64,000 nt of DNA from Eonycteris spelaea (taxonomy: Eukaryota > Chordata > Mammalia > Chiroptera > Pteropodidae), in NCBI GenBank assembly GCA_003508835.1, contig PUFA01000668.1, forward strand, positions 58,524 to 122,523, given 5' to 3'. This document shows, one piece after another, positions 51,240 through 64,000 of the stretch. Every line of letters starts with the position of its first letter. The first letter of the stretch is position 1. The position numbers were made by a program, and so were the translations under genes. Under the pieces are notes generated by a model. The model was given only the letters and a program-made list of their open reading frames with translations, was not told the origin of the DNA and searched no databases.

Positions 51240-52365
51240 TGTCTTTGAAATCATGGACAGATTTTTTTCTTTTGTTAAGAAAAATTTATGGTTCAATTCT
51301 TATGCCATAGAAATCACCCTTTACAGTATACAGTTCACTGATTTTTATACTGTCACAGCGCTGCGCCGCCATCAGCAAAAGGAATTTAAGACCGTTTCAT
51401 TACCTCAGACCTTAGCCTTATACCCATTATCACCCACTCCCCATTGCCTCTCAACCCCAGCCCGTGGCAGCAACTGATCTTCTTTCTCGTTGGATTTGCC
51501 TATTTTGGACATTCGTATTGGTGGTATCGTACAGTATCTGACCTTTTGTGTCTGGCTTCTTTCACTTAGCATAATGTTTTCGAGGTTGATCTATGTTGTA
51601 GCATGGATCAGAACTGTGTTACTTTTTATAGAGAAATAAAAATGGGCAAACTTCTTGAATAGACATTCATCCGCAGAAGATATACCAATTGTCACAAGGA
51701 CACAGAAAGATGCTTACCACTTGGTCGAAGACATTTTTTTAATCTGTTCTTCAGTGGGTGGACGTTTGGGTTGTATTCACTTTTTAACTCTTATGAATGA
51801 AACTGCTATAAACATTCCCGCACAGGTTTTTGTGTGAACTTAAGTTTTCTGTTATCTTGGGTAGAATTGCTAGGGCAAGTGTTTGTGTGGACTTAGGCTG
51901 TTATTTTATTTATTCATTGTTGTGTTATTTACGCAGGAGTGGAATTGCTGGGTCAGATAGCGATTCTATGTTTAATGGTTTGAGGAACTGCCAGATTGTC
52001 CTTCAAAGCAGCTGCACCATTTTACATTCGCATCAGCAGTGTGTGAGGATTCCAGTTTTTCACGTTTGTTAACACTTGTTATTTTCTATTTTTAAAAGTT
52101 ATAGGCATCCTAGGCAGTGTGAGTGGGTATCACATTGTGGCTTTGATTTGCATTTCCATGATGACTAAAGATAGTCAGCACCTTTATGTGCGCTTATTTG
52201 CCATTTGTGTATCTTCTCTGGATAACTGTCTGTTCACGTCCTTTGTCAATTTTTTAATTGGCTTTTTTTTGTTGTTGAGCTGGAGTCAGATTTTTTTGAT
52301 CATTAGTTTCTTGGACTTTCTTTTATTGTTTACCAGAGACAGAGGGTTAACAGCAGGGAAGTAAG
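51240..52365 (-). mobile_element. L1M-type LINE fragment, antisense, in IDS intron 4
   Basis: Reverse-complement L1 3' landmarks occur in order on the plus strand: CCTTTTGTGTCTGGCTTCTTTCACTTAGCATAATG, GAACATTCCCGCACAGG-like, GGAATTGCTGGGTCAGATAG, TTGAGGAACTGCCAGATTGTC, GCTGCACCATTTTACATTCGC, TTGTGGCTTTGATTTGCATTTCC. Confidence 0.85.
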
Positions 52366-53999
52366 TGTTGGCGGATTTTTGTCCCTTCCCCTGAAGAGCA
52401 GAAAGGCTTCTCTGTTTTAGTTTTACTTCCTGTGTGCCTGTCCTGAATGACTAATACATAATGGGCTGCTGATAGAAAGGTGAAATCTGTTGTCTGTGTA
52501 AACTTCGTGACTTCTGCTTCTTGGGTTTCAAAGGCTGATTCCGTATGTTTTCTTTTGAAAGACATGTAGGGGGCCAGACGGAGAACTCCATGCCAACCTG
52601 CTTTGCCCTGTGGATGTGGCAGATGTACCCGAGGGCACCTTGCCTGACAAACAGAGCACCGAGCAAGCCATACGATTGTTGGAAAAGATGACATCGTCTG
52701 CCAGTCCTTTCTTCCTGGCCGTTGGGTATCACAAGCCGCACATCCCTTCAGATACCCCAAGGTGAAGAGCCGGCTGAGGGCTGATCCCACACGGCTGGGA
52801 CAGCTGTGCCATTTGTTAAGAGAGGGATTCTTGTAATGAAGGTGGCCACGTGCCGCCATCCCCGGTCACCAGGGGTGCCTGACAGCCCTAGTGTACTCAG
52901 TGGTGTGAAGATGAGATGCAGAGATCACAGCTAAGAGTTTGATTTAGGACAAAGAAGAACCTTGTTGGAAACCCTTGGCCTTCTACTCCCCCACACTGGA
53001 GGTTTTTATTTCCATTGAACTCAGTGTGCAAATGTTGGGTTGATTGGTGAGAGCATCATAGAGAAGTGAGTCAGAGCTTGCTGTGAAAGCCTGCAGTGAG
53101 GGATGGTCCTTGAGACTCAATTCCAGGGAACGTTTTAAATGATCTCCTGTCCCCTGAGGGGTGTCCAGTCAGACCCGTGACACACAGGGCCCTGCGCTGC
53201 TTGTTGGAACCTCAAATCCTGTGTTTGCATGTATATTCTGTAGAGCATGGAATCGCTTCCTTTTTAAAACATCTTTTTTAGTTTTTCCCTATGATGTTTT
53301 CCCGGGCGTGAGCAGCCCCTTCTTTTGACTTCACAGAGCATGACCCTTGCTTGCGATGAGAGTAAAGAGCATAAGACATGGCTGGCATCTTACTTTGATT
53401 GTCCCAGGGACCTCGGCTTCCTAGTGGGATCCGTCAGCCCCCTGGATGCAGTGAGACTCACTTCTCCTGCTTCTCGTTCAGAAAAGAGTTAACATAGCAC
53501 TTTCTTATGAAAGACTTGCTTATGAGCTTAGTCCTTGACTGGGGGTCCTGGACCTCGGGATTCCCTCAGATTTGTCCATGTGACTTTTCCTTTTCCTGAA
53601 TGGGTTTGGTCTCCTTTCACTATCATCAGTCACAGCCCAGTATGTGACCGTATGCTGTCCTCTGAGCTCTCCCAGTGATTACCGACACTGAGGGTGGTTT
53701 GGGGAACTGGCAGCACCTCTCCACACCTTTTCTAGTTGGACGGGAGGAGGTGATAGGGATAGGAGGACGTTGGTTTGTATGAGGAAAGAGACCTATTGCT
53801 GCTTGGTTTATAGAAAAAAAGTCACGTGATTTTATTACAATTGGCGTTTTGGGAGAGTGACCTAAGGCCTGACTTTCAGGTAGGGGGAAATGTCTGGGGA
53901 GTGTTGGTGAGCCACCACGTAAGTAAGCATCACAGACTTAGAGAAAATCAGTGTAAACACTGATGCAGTTTCAGCCTTGTGCCTTTGCCAAAAGAGTGA

Positions 54000-54245
<246 letters not shown>

Positions 54246-54899
54246 TGATTTCATTGGTGATGACACTTTCCTCAAGACATATGGCTCCATCCATTCATCT
54301 TACTAAGAACCGAAGCATATTGCAAAGTGCTGAGGTTGGGGGTGGTCTGGAGGCATCTAGGACGTGGGAGGGCTGAGTGGATAAAGAGTCTCCCAGGAAG
54401 TGTCTCCACTTCCAAAGGGAGCATCTGGAGATTTGGTGATTCACTGGATGTGGGCACGGGTGGAGAAGAGGCCCGGGCCACCATCACTGACTCATGGAAG
54501 GTGCTGTTTAACCAGGTGAGAATTCATCAGTTATGGGGTTGTGGGCAACTCCTACACAGCCCAGAATACTCAGGTTGCTGGTACTTGCAGGTCCCCTCTG
54601 TGGGAAAGCCTGTATGGGCTCTTGTCACTCTCAGGGTGGCTTTGTGAACAGCGTCTTGGCCAACAGGGAGCTGGGGCACCAACATGGCCAGTGCCATCCA
54701 GCTGCAATGTCTGCTGTCCTTTTGCTATGATGAGGGGGTGGAGCAGCCAGGGAGTTAGAATCCTCACACTGACTCATCAGCCACTCTCTCCCCGGAGTGC
54801 CAAAGACATGCTGACCAATGCAGTTTTCAGAATATTCCACATGCAGTCCTGCCCTTCTGTTAATGATGTGAGTCCTCCGACAGGAAGTCCACAATGGAA

Positions 54900-55100
54900 G
54901 GAAGAAGGCAGTGTTTTCAGAGTGTGCTTCCTGGACCACCTGCTTCACAATCGCCATGAGGTGATTATTAGAAGCACACAGTCCTGACCCTACGTGGACT
55001 TAGGGAACTGGCAGCTGGAGGCGAGGCCTGAGAACCTGCATTTCTAAAAATGCACACAGGTGACTCTGATGCACACAGAAGTTTAAGAACCATTGCTGTA
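54900..55100. mobile_element. MER5A-like DNA-transposon remnant
   Basis: The segment with GTGCTTCCTGGACCACCTGC, GAGAACCTGCATTTCTAAAAATGCACACAGGTGACTCTGATGCACACAG and AAGTTTAAGAACCATTGCTG has the MER5A order and palindromic end. Confidence 0.65.
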
Positions 55101-55554
55101 GGGTACAGTTTGCAACAAAACATAAATGCAGTTATTTATTGCTATCCACACTTACTAGGTGCCTGACTTTGGACAGCACGATTTTGGGTGAGGGATGGAT
55201 ATGCGTCCCTCACGGTTGTGTCATTCCTGAGCTTCAGATGGCAGTGGTGAGAGTTTGGAAAGCAGTTTGTTTGGTTCCTAATCTCCTGTTCCAGCAGCGA
55301 GGTAGCTCAAATGGCAGCTCTGAGGCGGTACCTGGTGCTATGTTAGTGACAGGCACTTAAAATGACCCTTTAAAGTGGACTGTGTGCCAGGAAGGTACTC
55401 AGCATTTTATATGCGCTCCCTCTTTTGGTCCCCATGGGAACCTGAGATACCTGCTCTCTCTGTCGTGTAGGTGAGGAGACTAAAGGCACGGAGATGTGGT
55501 GTCTTGTCCTGACACAGTTAGTGCCAGGAGAGCATGGAATCCCCAAGCCCCACG

Positions 55555-55760
55555 GTGTGTTTTATTGGTTCTAAGCAGTCTGGGTTCAAATTCCTTTTCT
55601 GTTCCATACCAGCTGCATAACCTCTGTCAAGTCATTTTACCTCTCTGAGCCTCAGTTTCCTTACCTGTAAAACAGAGGCAAGATGGAGAAAGGTTTTCTG
55701 CGAGAACGCCTACTTCAGAGGCTTTCAGCGGGGAGTACAGTGAGCATGGGCAAGCATCTA
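55555..55760 (+). mobile_element. MIR SINE fragment
   Basis: GTCTGGGTTCAAATTCC, CAAGTCATTTTACCTCTCTGAGCCTCAGTTTCCTTACCTGTAAAACAG is the conserved MIR core. Confidence 0.85.
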
Positions 55761-56584
55761 GGACAGTGCCAGCTGCCTGGTGAGGGCTCCTGCAAAGTTC
55801 TCTTGTCCACTGTCCAGTTGGGCTCAGAGTTGACAGCATGGCCCAGGGGCCCTCCCAGGAATACTCATGTGTTGGTCCCTGTTCCACAACCGCCTGGAAC
55901 GTGGGCTCTGCTCACCGTCCTCTTGCATCCATGCCCAGGCCCCATTCTCACTCAGCTCTTCGGGCCCATCTCAGTTCTCTGCCCCTTTCAGCCTCCAGCC
56001 CTCTCACTGAGCTCCTGGTGAGCCAGCCACCTCAGGGCCTCACTTGGGAGTGTGCCACCTCCCAGGCCTGTTCCTCCTTGGCCCCTAACTTGACAGCCTT
56101 TCCTTTTTGCAGTCCCCTTGCTCCATGCCCTCATTCCCCATACCTCCTGGGAATTCCAGGGTGTGGACGCCTCCTTTCCCCCTGGGTCTGGTCCTTTTTG
56201 GACTTTACTCCTTCCGAATAGCTGAGGTCCCATGGCAGGCCACTTACGGTTCTTGCTGTCCCCTCAGCATTTGTCCATTTATCCTTGCCCCACCTTCAAT
56301 ACCCTGATCATAGGGCTGTTCAGCCACCCCCTCTGCTCTCAGGCCTGAGTCCTCAGGGGGCTGGACAGGGTCCACACGACCATGATGGGAAACACTCGCA
56401 CACCCATGCACCAGCCCCAGCAGTCCGTGTGGTGCAGGCTCTCTGCCCAGCACCTTCCAGCCCCTTAGGCCCCGCTGCCTGCCACGCCCCTCTGCCCAGT
56501 CTCAGCAGATGACTGCACTTCCTGTTTCAGAAATGGAGGCTAGTGGGCAGTCTGAGGGAGGGGAACACACAAGACGGACACGGG

Positions 56585-56770
56585 TACACACCTTAGCAGT
56601 GCCTCTTGCCAGCTGTGTGTCTGTAAGAAAGATAATCAACCTCTCTGCGCCTCTGAGGCCTCCTGTGTAAGGTGGGAATGGTAATGCTCAACTTAAAGGG
56701 TGGATCGGAGGCGCAGATGGCACCCAGCTCATGTGTGGTAAACGGTGCTATTCATAGTGTCCCTTCCTGG
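56585..56770 (+). mobile_element. MIR SINE fragment
   Basis: TTGCCAGCTGTGTGTCTGTAAGAAAGATAATCAACCTCTCTGCGCCTC, then GTGTAAGGTGGGAATGGTAATG, matches MIR. Confidence 0.65.
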
Positions 56771-57581
56771 TGGATGGAGTTGTGGATGCATGTGTTGTGT
56801 GCTTGTAGCCTTCTCCCCAGTCTTAGAAGAAGAGCAGCAGGGACTTGGTGCCTCCCAGCTCCGTGCCCCCTCCTTCTCATTTCTACCAGCCAGATGGCCT
56901 CTACCTGCCGACTCCCACCCACCTCCACAGTTGCTCACATCCATCCCATCTTCAGAAGTCCGGCTTCCCTTGCCCCTGCCCGTTACTCCTCTCTTCCCAC
57001 TCTTGCACTTCATGGGGGAATGAGTGAAACGTGGTCTGTTCTGGCTGCGTCCATGGCCTCCCTGTCCATTTCTTCTTCATCCGCCTCTGCACAGCCCTGT
57101 GCCTCCCAGCCCACTAAAGAGTTCTCTCAGCTGGTCAGCACTGACCTCGTTGGCAAAGAAAATCCATCCTGTAAGTGTGACCTTCTGTGAGTCCTGCTGC
57201 TTTCTCACTGTTGACAAGTACCACCCCTCCTGGGCCCCGGGCTCAACCCCAGGACCCCCACAGACTCCTTTGTGCCCTGTTCTCCAGCCCGGCTCAGCGC
57301 ATCCTGCTGAAGTGTCCCTCCAACTCGGCCTTGCTCCTGATTTTCAGACATGTATGTCCACTCAGCTGCGAGAGCCATTCTCAGGCCACTGCCCATGAGG
57401 ACCTCAGGTCCATAGGCCCCACGTGGCCACACCACCACTCTTGCTGTTCTTTCCTCCTTTCTGCTACTTCTGTGGCCCCCATGCCCTTCAGTCAGGCCAC
57501 CTGTTGAACCAGAAACCTAGAGTCACCCTTGGAGTCCTCACCTCCTTCCTCGTCTGCCCCCTCTCCACCCCCTTCCCACTT

Positions 57582-57650
57582 GCTCTCCCCATACTTTTTT
57601 GCAGCCTAACACCAGTCACCATGCCTTTCAGTCAAATGGGTGAGCTCCTC
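57582..57650 (+). pseudogene. MAGEA start-region fragment (about 70 bp)
   Basis: CATACTTTTTTGCAGCCTAACACCAGTCACCATGCCTTTCAGTCAAATGGGTGAGCTC is nearly identical to 18320-18372, the splice acceptor and first ten codons (MPFSQMGELL) of MAGEA copy 2. Similarity stops abruptly on both sides. No MAGE domain follows; the frame ends at TGA 57654-57656. Confidence 0.8.
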
Positions 57651-57659
57651 AGTTGAGTC

Positions 57660-60600
57660 TGGGGGTGTCTAGGACCTGAGAGAGCATCCTGATAACCACC
57701 TCTGTTACCTGCTACAGCATTGTCCCTGCTAAAACTTCCTGTTTTGGACTTAAAGTTCCCAGCCAGCTCTGTGAACAGCTGACAAGACACCCCTGCCCCC
57801 CTCTCTGCTTCTGCCCCACACAGCAAAACCTCATAGTCTGTCACTGTAAAACAAGGCCATCAGTTCAATCAAACGTTTGGGCGTTGCAAAGGGAATTATT
57901 TGAAAGTAACTCCTATTCACAGTGATTAGTCACACATACACATGGCAATGATTATTATTTACCAGGCACTAGGAGACTAAGCAAGAAGATACATCGCATT
58001 CCGCCAGCTCTGCCTGAACCACACTGTCCTGCAAGGGAATTTCCTTCTGGGCACTGTCCAGTGAATATTACTGCACATGAACATCAGTACCAGGGTCTGA
58101 GCGGTTGTCCGTGGGGACACGTGCGGGGCGAAGCCCCAAGTTATGCAGACTGAGGCCAGGGTGGAGAGAGAACATGTAGTGTGGGCAGCGGTGATAATGG
58201 GGGCACCAGTAGGAGGACACCTCCTTTCCAACATGGCCAGCTGGCTGATGGCCTCCTAATCGTGACTCATCACAGCACTGAGGACATTAATGGAAGCAGC
58301 GCAGGAGCCTAGGGTGCAAGGGGCATGAAGGAGTTCCTGCAGCCAGCTCTCTGTGGGCCAGCTCCACTTTCAGACACCGCCAACCCTGCCCAGGGCCTTA
58401 AGGGCACACCATCTGGCATCTCACCTCTAAGGGGCAAATGTGCATGACTTAAGTCCCTGGGTGATGACACAGAGTGCTCTGTGACTGCGTTGTCATGCTT
58501 GAGAATGAATCCATGGACCCTGTGGTGCCTTCTATAGACATGGCTGTGACAAACAATGCTTCTACTCAAACATCGGTGGCAAAGGGTCATGACACGACCC
58601 TTCCTAAGTATAAGAGGATGGAATGTCGTGTCCCCATTTCTCCAGGGAGGAGAGGAAGACAAGGTGAGGACCACCACTTCATGCCTCTCCAATGGAAAGT
58701 TGCATAGTAGACGCTCATCGAATAGCCGCTATAGTTTATGACAAAATCCCCCTCACTGCTGGCAGGAGTTTCTCAGAAAATCACATTGCCCTTGAAATTC
58801 AATACCTTTTTCCAGCGCCCCATACCTTTTGGCAGGTGCTTCAAGCCCAGGGTCACATCTAATTTTCAAATTATTTTATACATCTCAGCAGGGAGGGAGC
58901 ACCCTCTCCACTCCAGAGGACCTTTCTGCCTCTAAAGTCTCATGGGGCTGTGAGTTTTCTCCTCCCTTTTGACTCAAGGCTACTATGTTCACCTGTGAGT
59001 CTCTGCACCTTCTGCATTCCTGAATGTGCAGAGACACTGGGACAGGTGATAGTGGTCACATGGCAATCCAGGACGTCCCTGTAGGGAGGTACGCTGACGG
59101 GACACCGTAGAAGGATGATTCTTTTTCTTTGTTTATAAATGAGAGCTAGCATGCCCACCAAAGAACACTTTTTCCCTTCCTAGGAGGTCTTAGGGTATTT
59201 GAAATTCCGGTTCAGTAAATGTTTTCTCCACAGTGATTTTCATATCATTCCTTACCTATAACTCATGAGGGAGCCTTCACTTTATGACAGCCCAGGGAAG
59301 CTAATGTATCTGCGTATGTGTCTGGAGGACATTTTCAAATAAAACACCACATTAAAATCCTACTGCAAGTGTCTGGATGGTTTCCAAAACCCTCTCCCTA
59401 ACTTTACAACCCCAAAACAATGAGTAGATTATGGGTGAGATCAGATTATATCCATCATCCACTGGATAATTTGGTATTTTGATACTCTAGTGGACAACTA
59501 GGTGTCCAAACGTCACCGTCCAATGTGACCTTTTATATCAAAGGAAGTGGTTCCACTAGAGAGGTTCCAGGGTGAGTAATAGGATAGCAAGGGGACTTCT
59601 GTAGAGAAAAGGCATGCTCTCTGTCATGGGGAGGACAGGTGTTTTTGAGCTGTTCCACTAGGAGTAGGGAACACTGTCATTCTATGTGTGGGCATGTCTC
59701 ACTTCTCCCAGTGTCCCCTCTACTAACACAGGGCCTTCCAGGGGACAGAGGCCCAGAAGAGACAGCAGCTATCAGGCCAGGTTCAGGAGCTGGACAGAAG
59801 GGTAGAGGGACGAAGACCAGGGAAAGGGTGCTGTCAGGCGGGACAGTGCTGGGGCTGGACAGAAATGCCGGTCCCTGGGCAGAGCCAGCTCCTAAGAAAC
59901 CCTAGGGCTCTGGCAGGAGGACCTGAGATGAAGAAGGGACACAGACTATACACACATCCTGTTTGATTCACATTCTCACCTTTCTCCCTTAGGGCTGCTT
60001 TCAGTAATTTGAAAATGGAGACCTGACTTTTTGTCTCTTAAGAGATATTATGGAGTGGTGAGGCACAGAAGACCAGGAACAGTGGGGCTGAAGATAAGTT
60101 CAGAGCAGACTTCCCTTTCACTAGCCCTGTGATCCTGGGGAAATGACCAAGCACTATGAGCCTTAGGTTTTTCATCTGCAAAGTGAGTTTGATAAACTTA
60201 TTGTAGGACTAGTGGAATGTAGGTGATGTATTAAAACGCATCATGATGTGCCTGCCATATATTGGATCTTTAATGATAGGTAGTCATTTTTTCTATTATT
60301 TTGACCCAGATCCCACCACTCCTTCCTCTGGAATTTTTTTCCCTATGATATATCAGAGAAATTGAAGGCCATTGGGAATCTAAATAGAAAATCAGCCAAA
60401 ATTGCCACTTGGGCAATTTCGCTCCTAGAGGCTTAATTATTTGATTTAGCTATGAGATCTTCCCAGCAAGGTAGAACTAAAAAAGCCCCAGAATTCAAGT
60501 CCAAGACCAACTCTATTTTCCCCATTTCCCGCTTCTCTACCATCCAAATCACTACTTTCATTCATTTCATCTCCATGGAAATAAGGTCCTTCCTTAGAGT

Positions 60601-61035
60601 TGGACAATGACACACAAGGTAGGCTAAATAAGTTGTCATTTTAGTGGAGGTTGTTCTGGCTTTTCCAGGACAAATAGAAGACTGTCCAGTGACATCATGA
60701 TTTCAAGGACCAAGACCCTGATTCATCAGGAAATACTTGGAGATAATGGGGATAAACCATCTTGTTCTCCGTATTCGAATACACTGGGAAAAAAGTGTGG
60801 GTACCTTCACTATGACTAGCTGGAGATTCTCCATGATCCAAAGGGAACTTCTTAGAGCAATTTTCCATTTCAGACATTACTCTTATACCCAAGACACGCC
60901 GACTGCCCGGTCTGGCAAGGCCACCCCGCCCCAACCACCCTTCAATACAATCAATCCCTGCAGATCACAGTTTCCCAAAGCCCCACACTGCCGGTACCCA
61001 GGCTATGTACTTATTAAATTATTTATTTTTTTTTA
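57660..61035. other. No recognised gene
   Basis: Open frames are short and unrecognised. 59640-59770 resembles 61360-61450 (shared CAGTCATTCTATG-like and ACAGGGCCTTCCAGxGGACAG), so part of this stretch belongs to the duplicated MAGEA 3' flank. A probable MIR lies at 60085-60240 (CCCTGTGATCCTGGGGAAATGACCAAGCACTATGAGCC). Confidence 0.45.
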
Positions 61036-61039
61036 CTTT

Positions 61040-61235
61040 AGGTGAGGCAACCCTTGGTTGACCTCACAGATTGCAAGGACCTTGTCAGTTTACAATTCCT
61101 TATTTTTTACTTTTTACGCGTACAGCACCTAGTCTTCCTAGGCGGTCTCCCATCTAAGTACTAACCAGGCCCAACCCTGCTTAGCTTCTGAGATCAGATG
61201 GAATCGGCTTCTGCAGGGTGGCATGGCTGTACACA
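61040..61235 (-). mobile_element. 5S rRNA-derived SINE-like element (copy B)
   Basis: 61119-61235 is reverse-complement 5S-like, with GGCGGTCTCCCATCTAAGTACTAACCAGGCCCAACCCTGCTTAGCTTCTGAGATCAGA, closer to 5S rRNA than copy A. 61041-61118 carries the same body as copy A (GGTTGACCTCACAGATTGCAAGGACCTTGTCAG). In element orientation the body is followed by an A-rich tail (revcomp of ATTTATTTTTTTTTAC), giving the head-body-tail layout of a SINE. It lies about 0.7 kb 3' of MAGEA copy 3. Confidence 0.75.
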
Positions 61236-61959
61236 GACTCGGGCTATTTAAAATTGACTACTCTCCCCTGGAGGCCTACCTGATCTCCCCTTCTTTGACT
61301 TGTTCTAGAAGACTTAGGGGACACCTCAGCACCTTCCTTGTATGACTGCAGGCCCTCCACAGTCATTCTATGCGTGGGTCTCTCCTGCTTATCCTAGTGT
61401 CCCCACCACTGGCACAGGGCCTTCCAGAGGACAGGGGCTCAGTGAATGTCTAGGGAATAAATGAACTTCTGAGCTGGCATCTTTATTCCCATGAAAGTCT
61501 CTCATTTTCCTGAATGAAGCAAGCAAATCCAGGTATATATAAATGTTTCATAGAATGGCAAGTGAGAAAGAATAAGATGCAGGAATTAACATTTTATTTC
61601 TGTACTTCTTGACCACCTTGGATTTACTGGTGAGTTCCTTCACATTTCCAAGGAGATCCTGTTCCAATACCATGTTATCCAGTACAGGATCACAAACTCG
61701 GATGGAAGGTGTCCCAAATTGTGTTACACAATAGCAAAATTCTCACTCTTGAACAGATTAGGACAAATACATATATGGTCAACGTCATGCACAAATTAGA
61801 TGGTGAAGCTGTTTAAAACATCTACTACACATTTGGAAAATTGATCAAGAAAACAAAGTTAATTTTAAATGATCACAGGAGCCCAAAGATGCTATAGTAC
61901 CCCCCCCCCCACACTGACCCTGGAGCCAAAGCTGAAAAATGCCTGCCTGCAAGTATGGC
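61236..61959 (-). other. 3' flank of MAGEA copy 3
   Basis: On the minus strand this parallels the 3' flanks of copies 1 and 2: the ATCTAGTTTGTGATCCTG block near 61690, the AGGAGATCCTG/CACATTTCCAAGG block near 61650, and GGCCTTCCAGAGGACAG near 61430. A pure run of C (61891-61900) follows the coding end. Confidence 0.65.
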
Positions 61960-62913
61960 TCAAGACCTCTCTTCCTCATCACTCTCCGCCCCTTTGGATT
62001 GAGTTAGGAAGAAACTGAGATCCTTGCTATTGACTCTGAGCAAATACTCCAGGAAATTGAACTTGGTGGTTTCAGCGTGAGCCCTGGGACCCCACAGGAA
62101 CTCGTAGCGGGCAGGATCGCTGTTGGGCACCTGCCGGTACTCCACATACTGTTCCCGCACCCAAACTCCGGTGATGAGCTCCCTGGGCTCCCCATAGATG
62201 CAATGCTCCCTCCCATCGTGCACCCCATGCCATTCAGGGCTTTCCAGACTTCCTCCTCAGGGGCACAGTCGCCCTCCACGAGAATCACACACAGGAGCAT
62301 GACCAGGAGGCCCGTGTTGGGCACGACAGAACCTTCGCCCACCATCGCATCGTAGGTGAAGCCCCCGGTGGTGACCAGGAAATAAACGCCATCTCTGGGG
62401 TCGACTTCCTTCACCTCAATGCCAAAGAGCAGCCCCAGGCACTGCGAGGCTCGGCTGAAGATCTCAGGGAAGTGGTTCTGGTGTTCCTTGATGACGCGAC
62501 TCAGCACCTCTGACTTGGTGGTCGGCTCCCTTGCACGGTACTTCAGCAGCAGGAACCTCACGAGGTCAAACACCTTCCAACGCAGTGCCTCTCTAAGAGA
62601 GGGCTCGGGGTTTTCTGCATCCTGCACGGTGCTTGGCCCCCAACTTGGTTGCTGGACTCCTGTCCCATGGATGGCCTCAATGCAGGGGTAACCATGGCAG
62701 TTGGTAAGGGACAGGAACCCTGTGGCCTCTGGAGAGGAATAAGTGTCAAAGTGCTAGGCACCTCCTCCGGGGTGTCAGATGTGGAGGAGTCAGAAGACAG
62801 GATGTCTTCCTCCTCAGAAATAAAGAAAGCTCCTCTGGCAGATTTTCCATCCCTAATGGGACCAGACGATCTTCCCCATGCTTGGAGAGCTCATTCATTT
62901 TCCTGAGAGGCAT
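61960..62913 (-). pseudogene. MAGEA-family gene copy 3, frame broken three times
   Basis: The start codon is at 62913 (MPLRKMNELSKHGED). An acidic/serine segment follows (EEEDILSSDSSTSDTPEEVP) and then PSTVQDAENPEPS. The full MAGE homology domain comes next: [74 protein letters not shown]. The stop is at 61960-61962. Frame changes near 62820, 62645 and 62229 each correspond to exactly one missing base. The rest is well conserved and full length. It is inverted relative to copies 1 and 2. Function as for MAGEA: E3-ligase adaptor, testis-restricted in other mammals. Confidence 0.8.
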
Positions 62914-64000
62914 GGTGACTCTTCTTGGGACAGCAACAAGAGTGTGTGTGTGAGGTGGTTGGTGTGGACCCACACCTGGGGGAGAAAGAGAGTGTGAGTG
63001 ACCTCACCTGAGAAATGCACCTCAGGCGGCTCTGAGAAAGGTGACTTACAGGTCTCCTCTTCAGGGTGCTCTCGAGCCTCACAGCAGTCTCCTGTTTGGG
63101 CGTCCTGTCCGCTAAGACCCTGAAGCAACAAGTGAGAAGGCTCTTCAGGGAGCAGCTGGCACAGTCCATGCTCATAGGCTGACAGTATGGTGGGTAGATT
63201 TGGAGACTGGGGGGTATCCCTCTTTGGGGTGGGGACCCACTGGGTACACATTCAGGGCGGACGCCTCACCTTAATTATGGCATGCTCTGCCTGGCCGGCC
63301 TCTACTCTGCGAAATCAGGACACATACCTCGGACCAAGGCCTGCACCTACCGGATCCAGAAGTCCCTGCAAGACAAAAGAAACAGGGATCTTAACATGGA
63401 GATGTCCAGCAAAGACTGGGGCCCCTGTGCTGTCAGGAGCGGGTTCCTGACTCTGGGAAATACCCTCTCTTCCGGGAAGGTGGCCCTCTCCTTGCCTGGT
63501 CAGGATGCCCATGTTTCCCCCACCAGAGCCTGGCCTCCTGTCCCCTGCTGTCTTGAGGCAAGACATTGAGCACTGACACACGGACCATTGAGACTGAACA
63601 GAGGGAAGTGCGGGCCTCACCTCAAACTACACGTGCCGAGAGCCTCCCAGGGGCCAACGAGGGGTCACTGCAGTGTTAGATTCATTTATCCTGGGACACA
63701 TTCCCAACATACAGCCCCTTGACCCCCCGCAGGTCCTAGACAACACCCTCCCTTTGCTGAGCCACTCTACTTAGAACAAGGCTCTCTTCATTAGACACCC
63801 GAAAGAGGAACTGAGCAGAGCCAATCCATGCACAGTTCCCAGTTTCCCCACAGCTGAAAGAGAAGGGAGGCCAGGCTGGGCTCCCAAGTATCCCAGCTCT
63901 CCTCAGTGCTCACCTTGAATCCGCCAGGGCTTGGGATACTGCCCATGCTCACCTGAGTCCAGGCCTCAGACCAGCCCCCCTCCCTAAGAACACCGATCTG
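62914..64000 (-). promoter_or_regulatory. MAGEA-type 5' non-coding region (copy 3), runs off the window
   Basis: Minus-strand sequence at 63005-63110 aligns with the last untranslated block before the coding exon in copy 1 (11235-11345): GAGGCTCGAGAGCACCCTGAAGAGGAGACCTGTAAG and GGTGCATTTCTCAGGTGAGG. Farther up, 63600-63960 repeats the AGGTGAG(G/C) donor-like motif in minus orientation. The region continues beyond 64000. Confidence 0.6.

Overview
The window is mammalian X-chromosome DNA and matches the layout of the human Xq28 cancer/testis interval: MAGEA-family copies, an HSFX3/HSFX4-like heat-shock-factor gene, an EOLA (CXorf40-type ASCH domain) gene and part of the iduronate-2-sulfatase gene (IDS). 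Young primate, rodent, carnivore, ruminant or horse SINEs are not apparent. Instead there are three elements derived from 5S rRNA, two of which share the same non-5S body. 5S-derived SINE families are known from fruit bats (Pteropodidae), so a megabat or a relative is my best but uncertain guess.

Layout: 1-4975 is a degraded L1. 5.0-8.0 kb holds older L1 and DNA-transposon fossils. 8.5-20.1 kb carries two tandem MAGEA-type copies in plus orientation (start codons at 11426 and 18349), each preceded by a long non-coding 5' region of repeated exon-like blocks. A 740-bp solo LTR sits in the 3' flank of the first copy. 20.1-29.8 kb has no gene I can support, apart from old repeats and one weak candidate exon. 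29.8-31.8 kb is the two-exon HSFX3/4-like gene, whose N-terminus contains an array of 22 six-residue repeats. 33.06-34.35 kb is a two-exon EOLA gene on the minus strand. 34.4-46.6 kb is intergenic, with a 5S-derived element, a MaLR LTR, minisatellites and a compound microsatellite. 46.6-54.2 kb is a CpG-island promoter plus IDS exons 1-6 on the plus strand, head-to-head with EOLA as in human. Exons 7-9 are not found. 57.58-57.65 kb is a short stray copy of a MAGEA start region. 61-64 kb is a third MAGEA copy on the minus strand with its flanks.

Every protein-coding locus is interrupted by small indels. Of about 17 that I could place against family patterns, 16 are losses, mostly of one base. 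Several reading frames are otherwise well conserved. Two explanations remain: a cluster of decaying duplicates, or an assembly with uncorrected single-base deletions. The loci cannot be called dead with certainty except MAGEA copy 1 (most of its domain deleted) and probably the IDS copy (exon 2 damaged, last three exons absent). No operon-like organisation is expected or seen; each gene has its own transcription unit.
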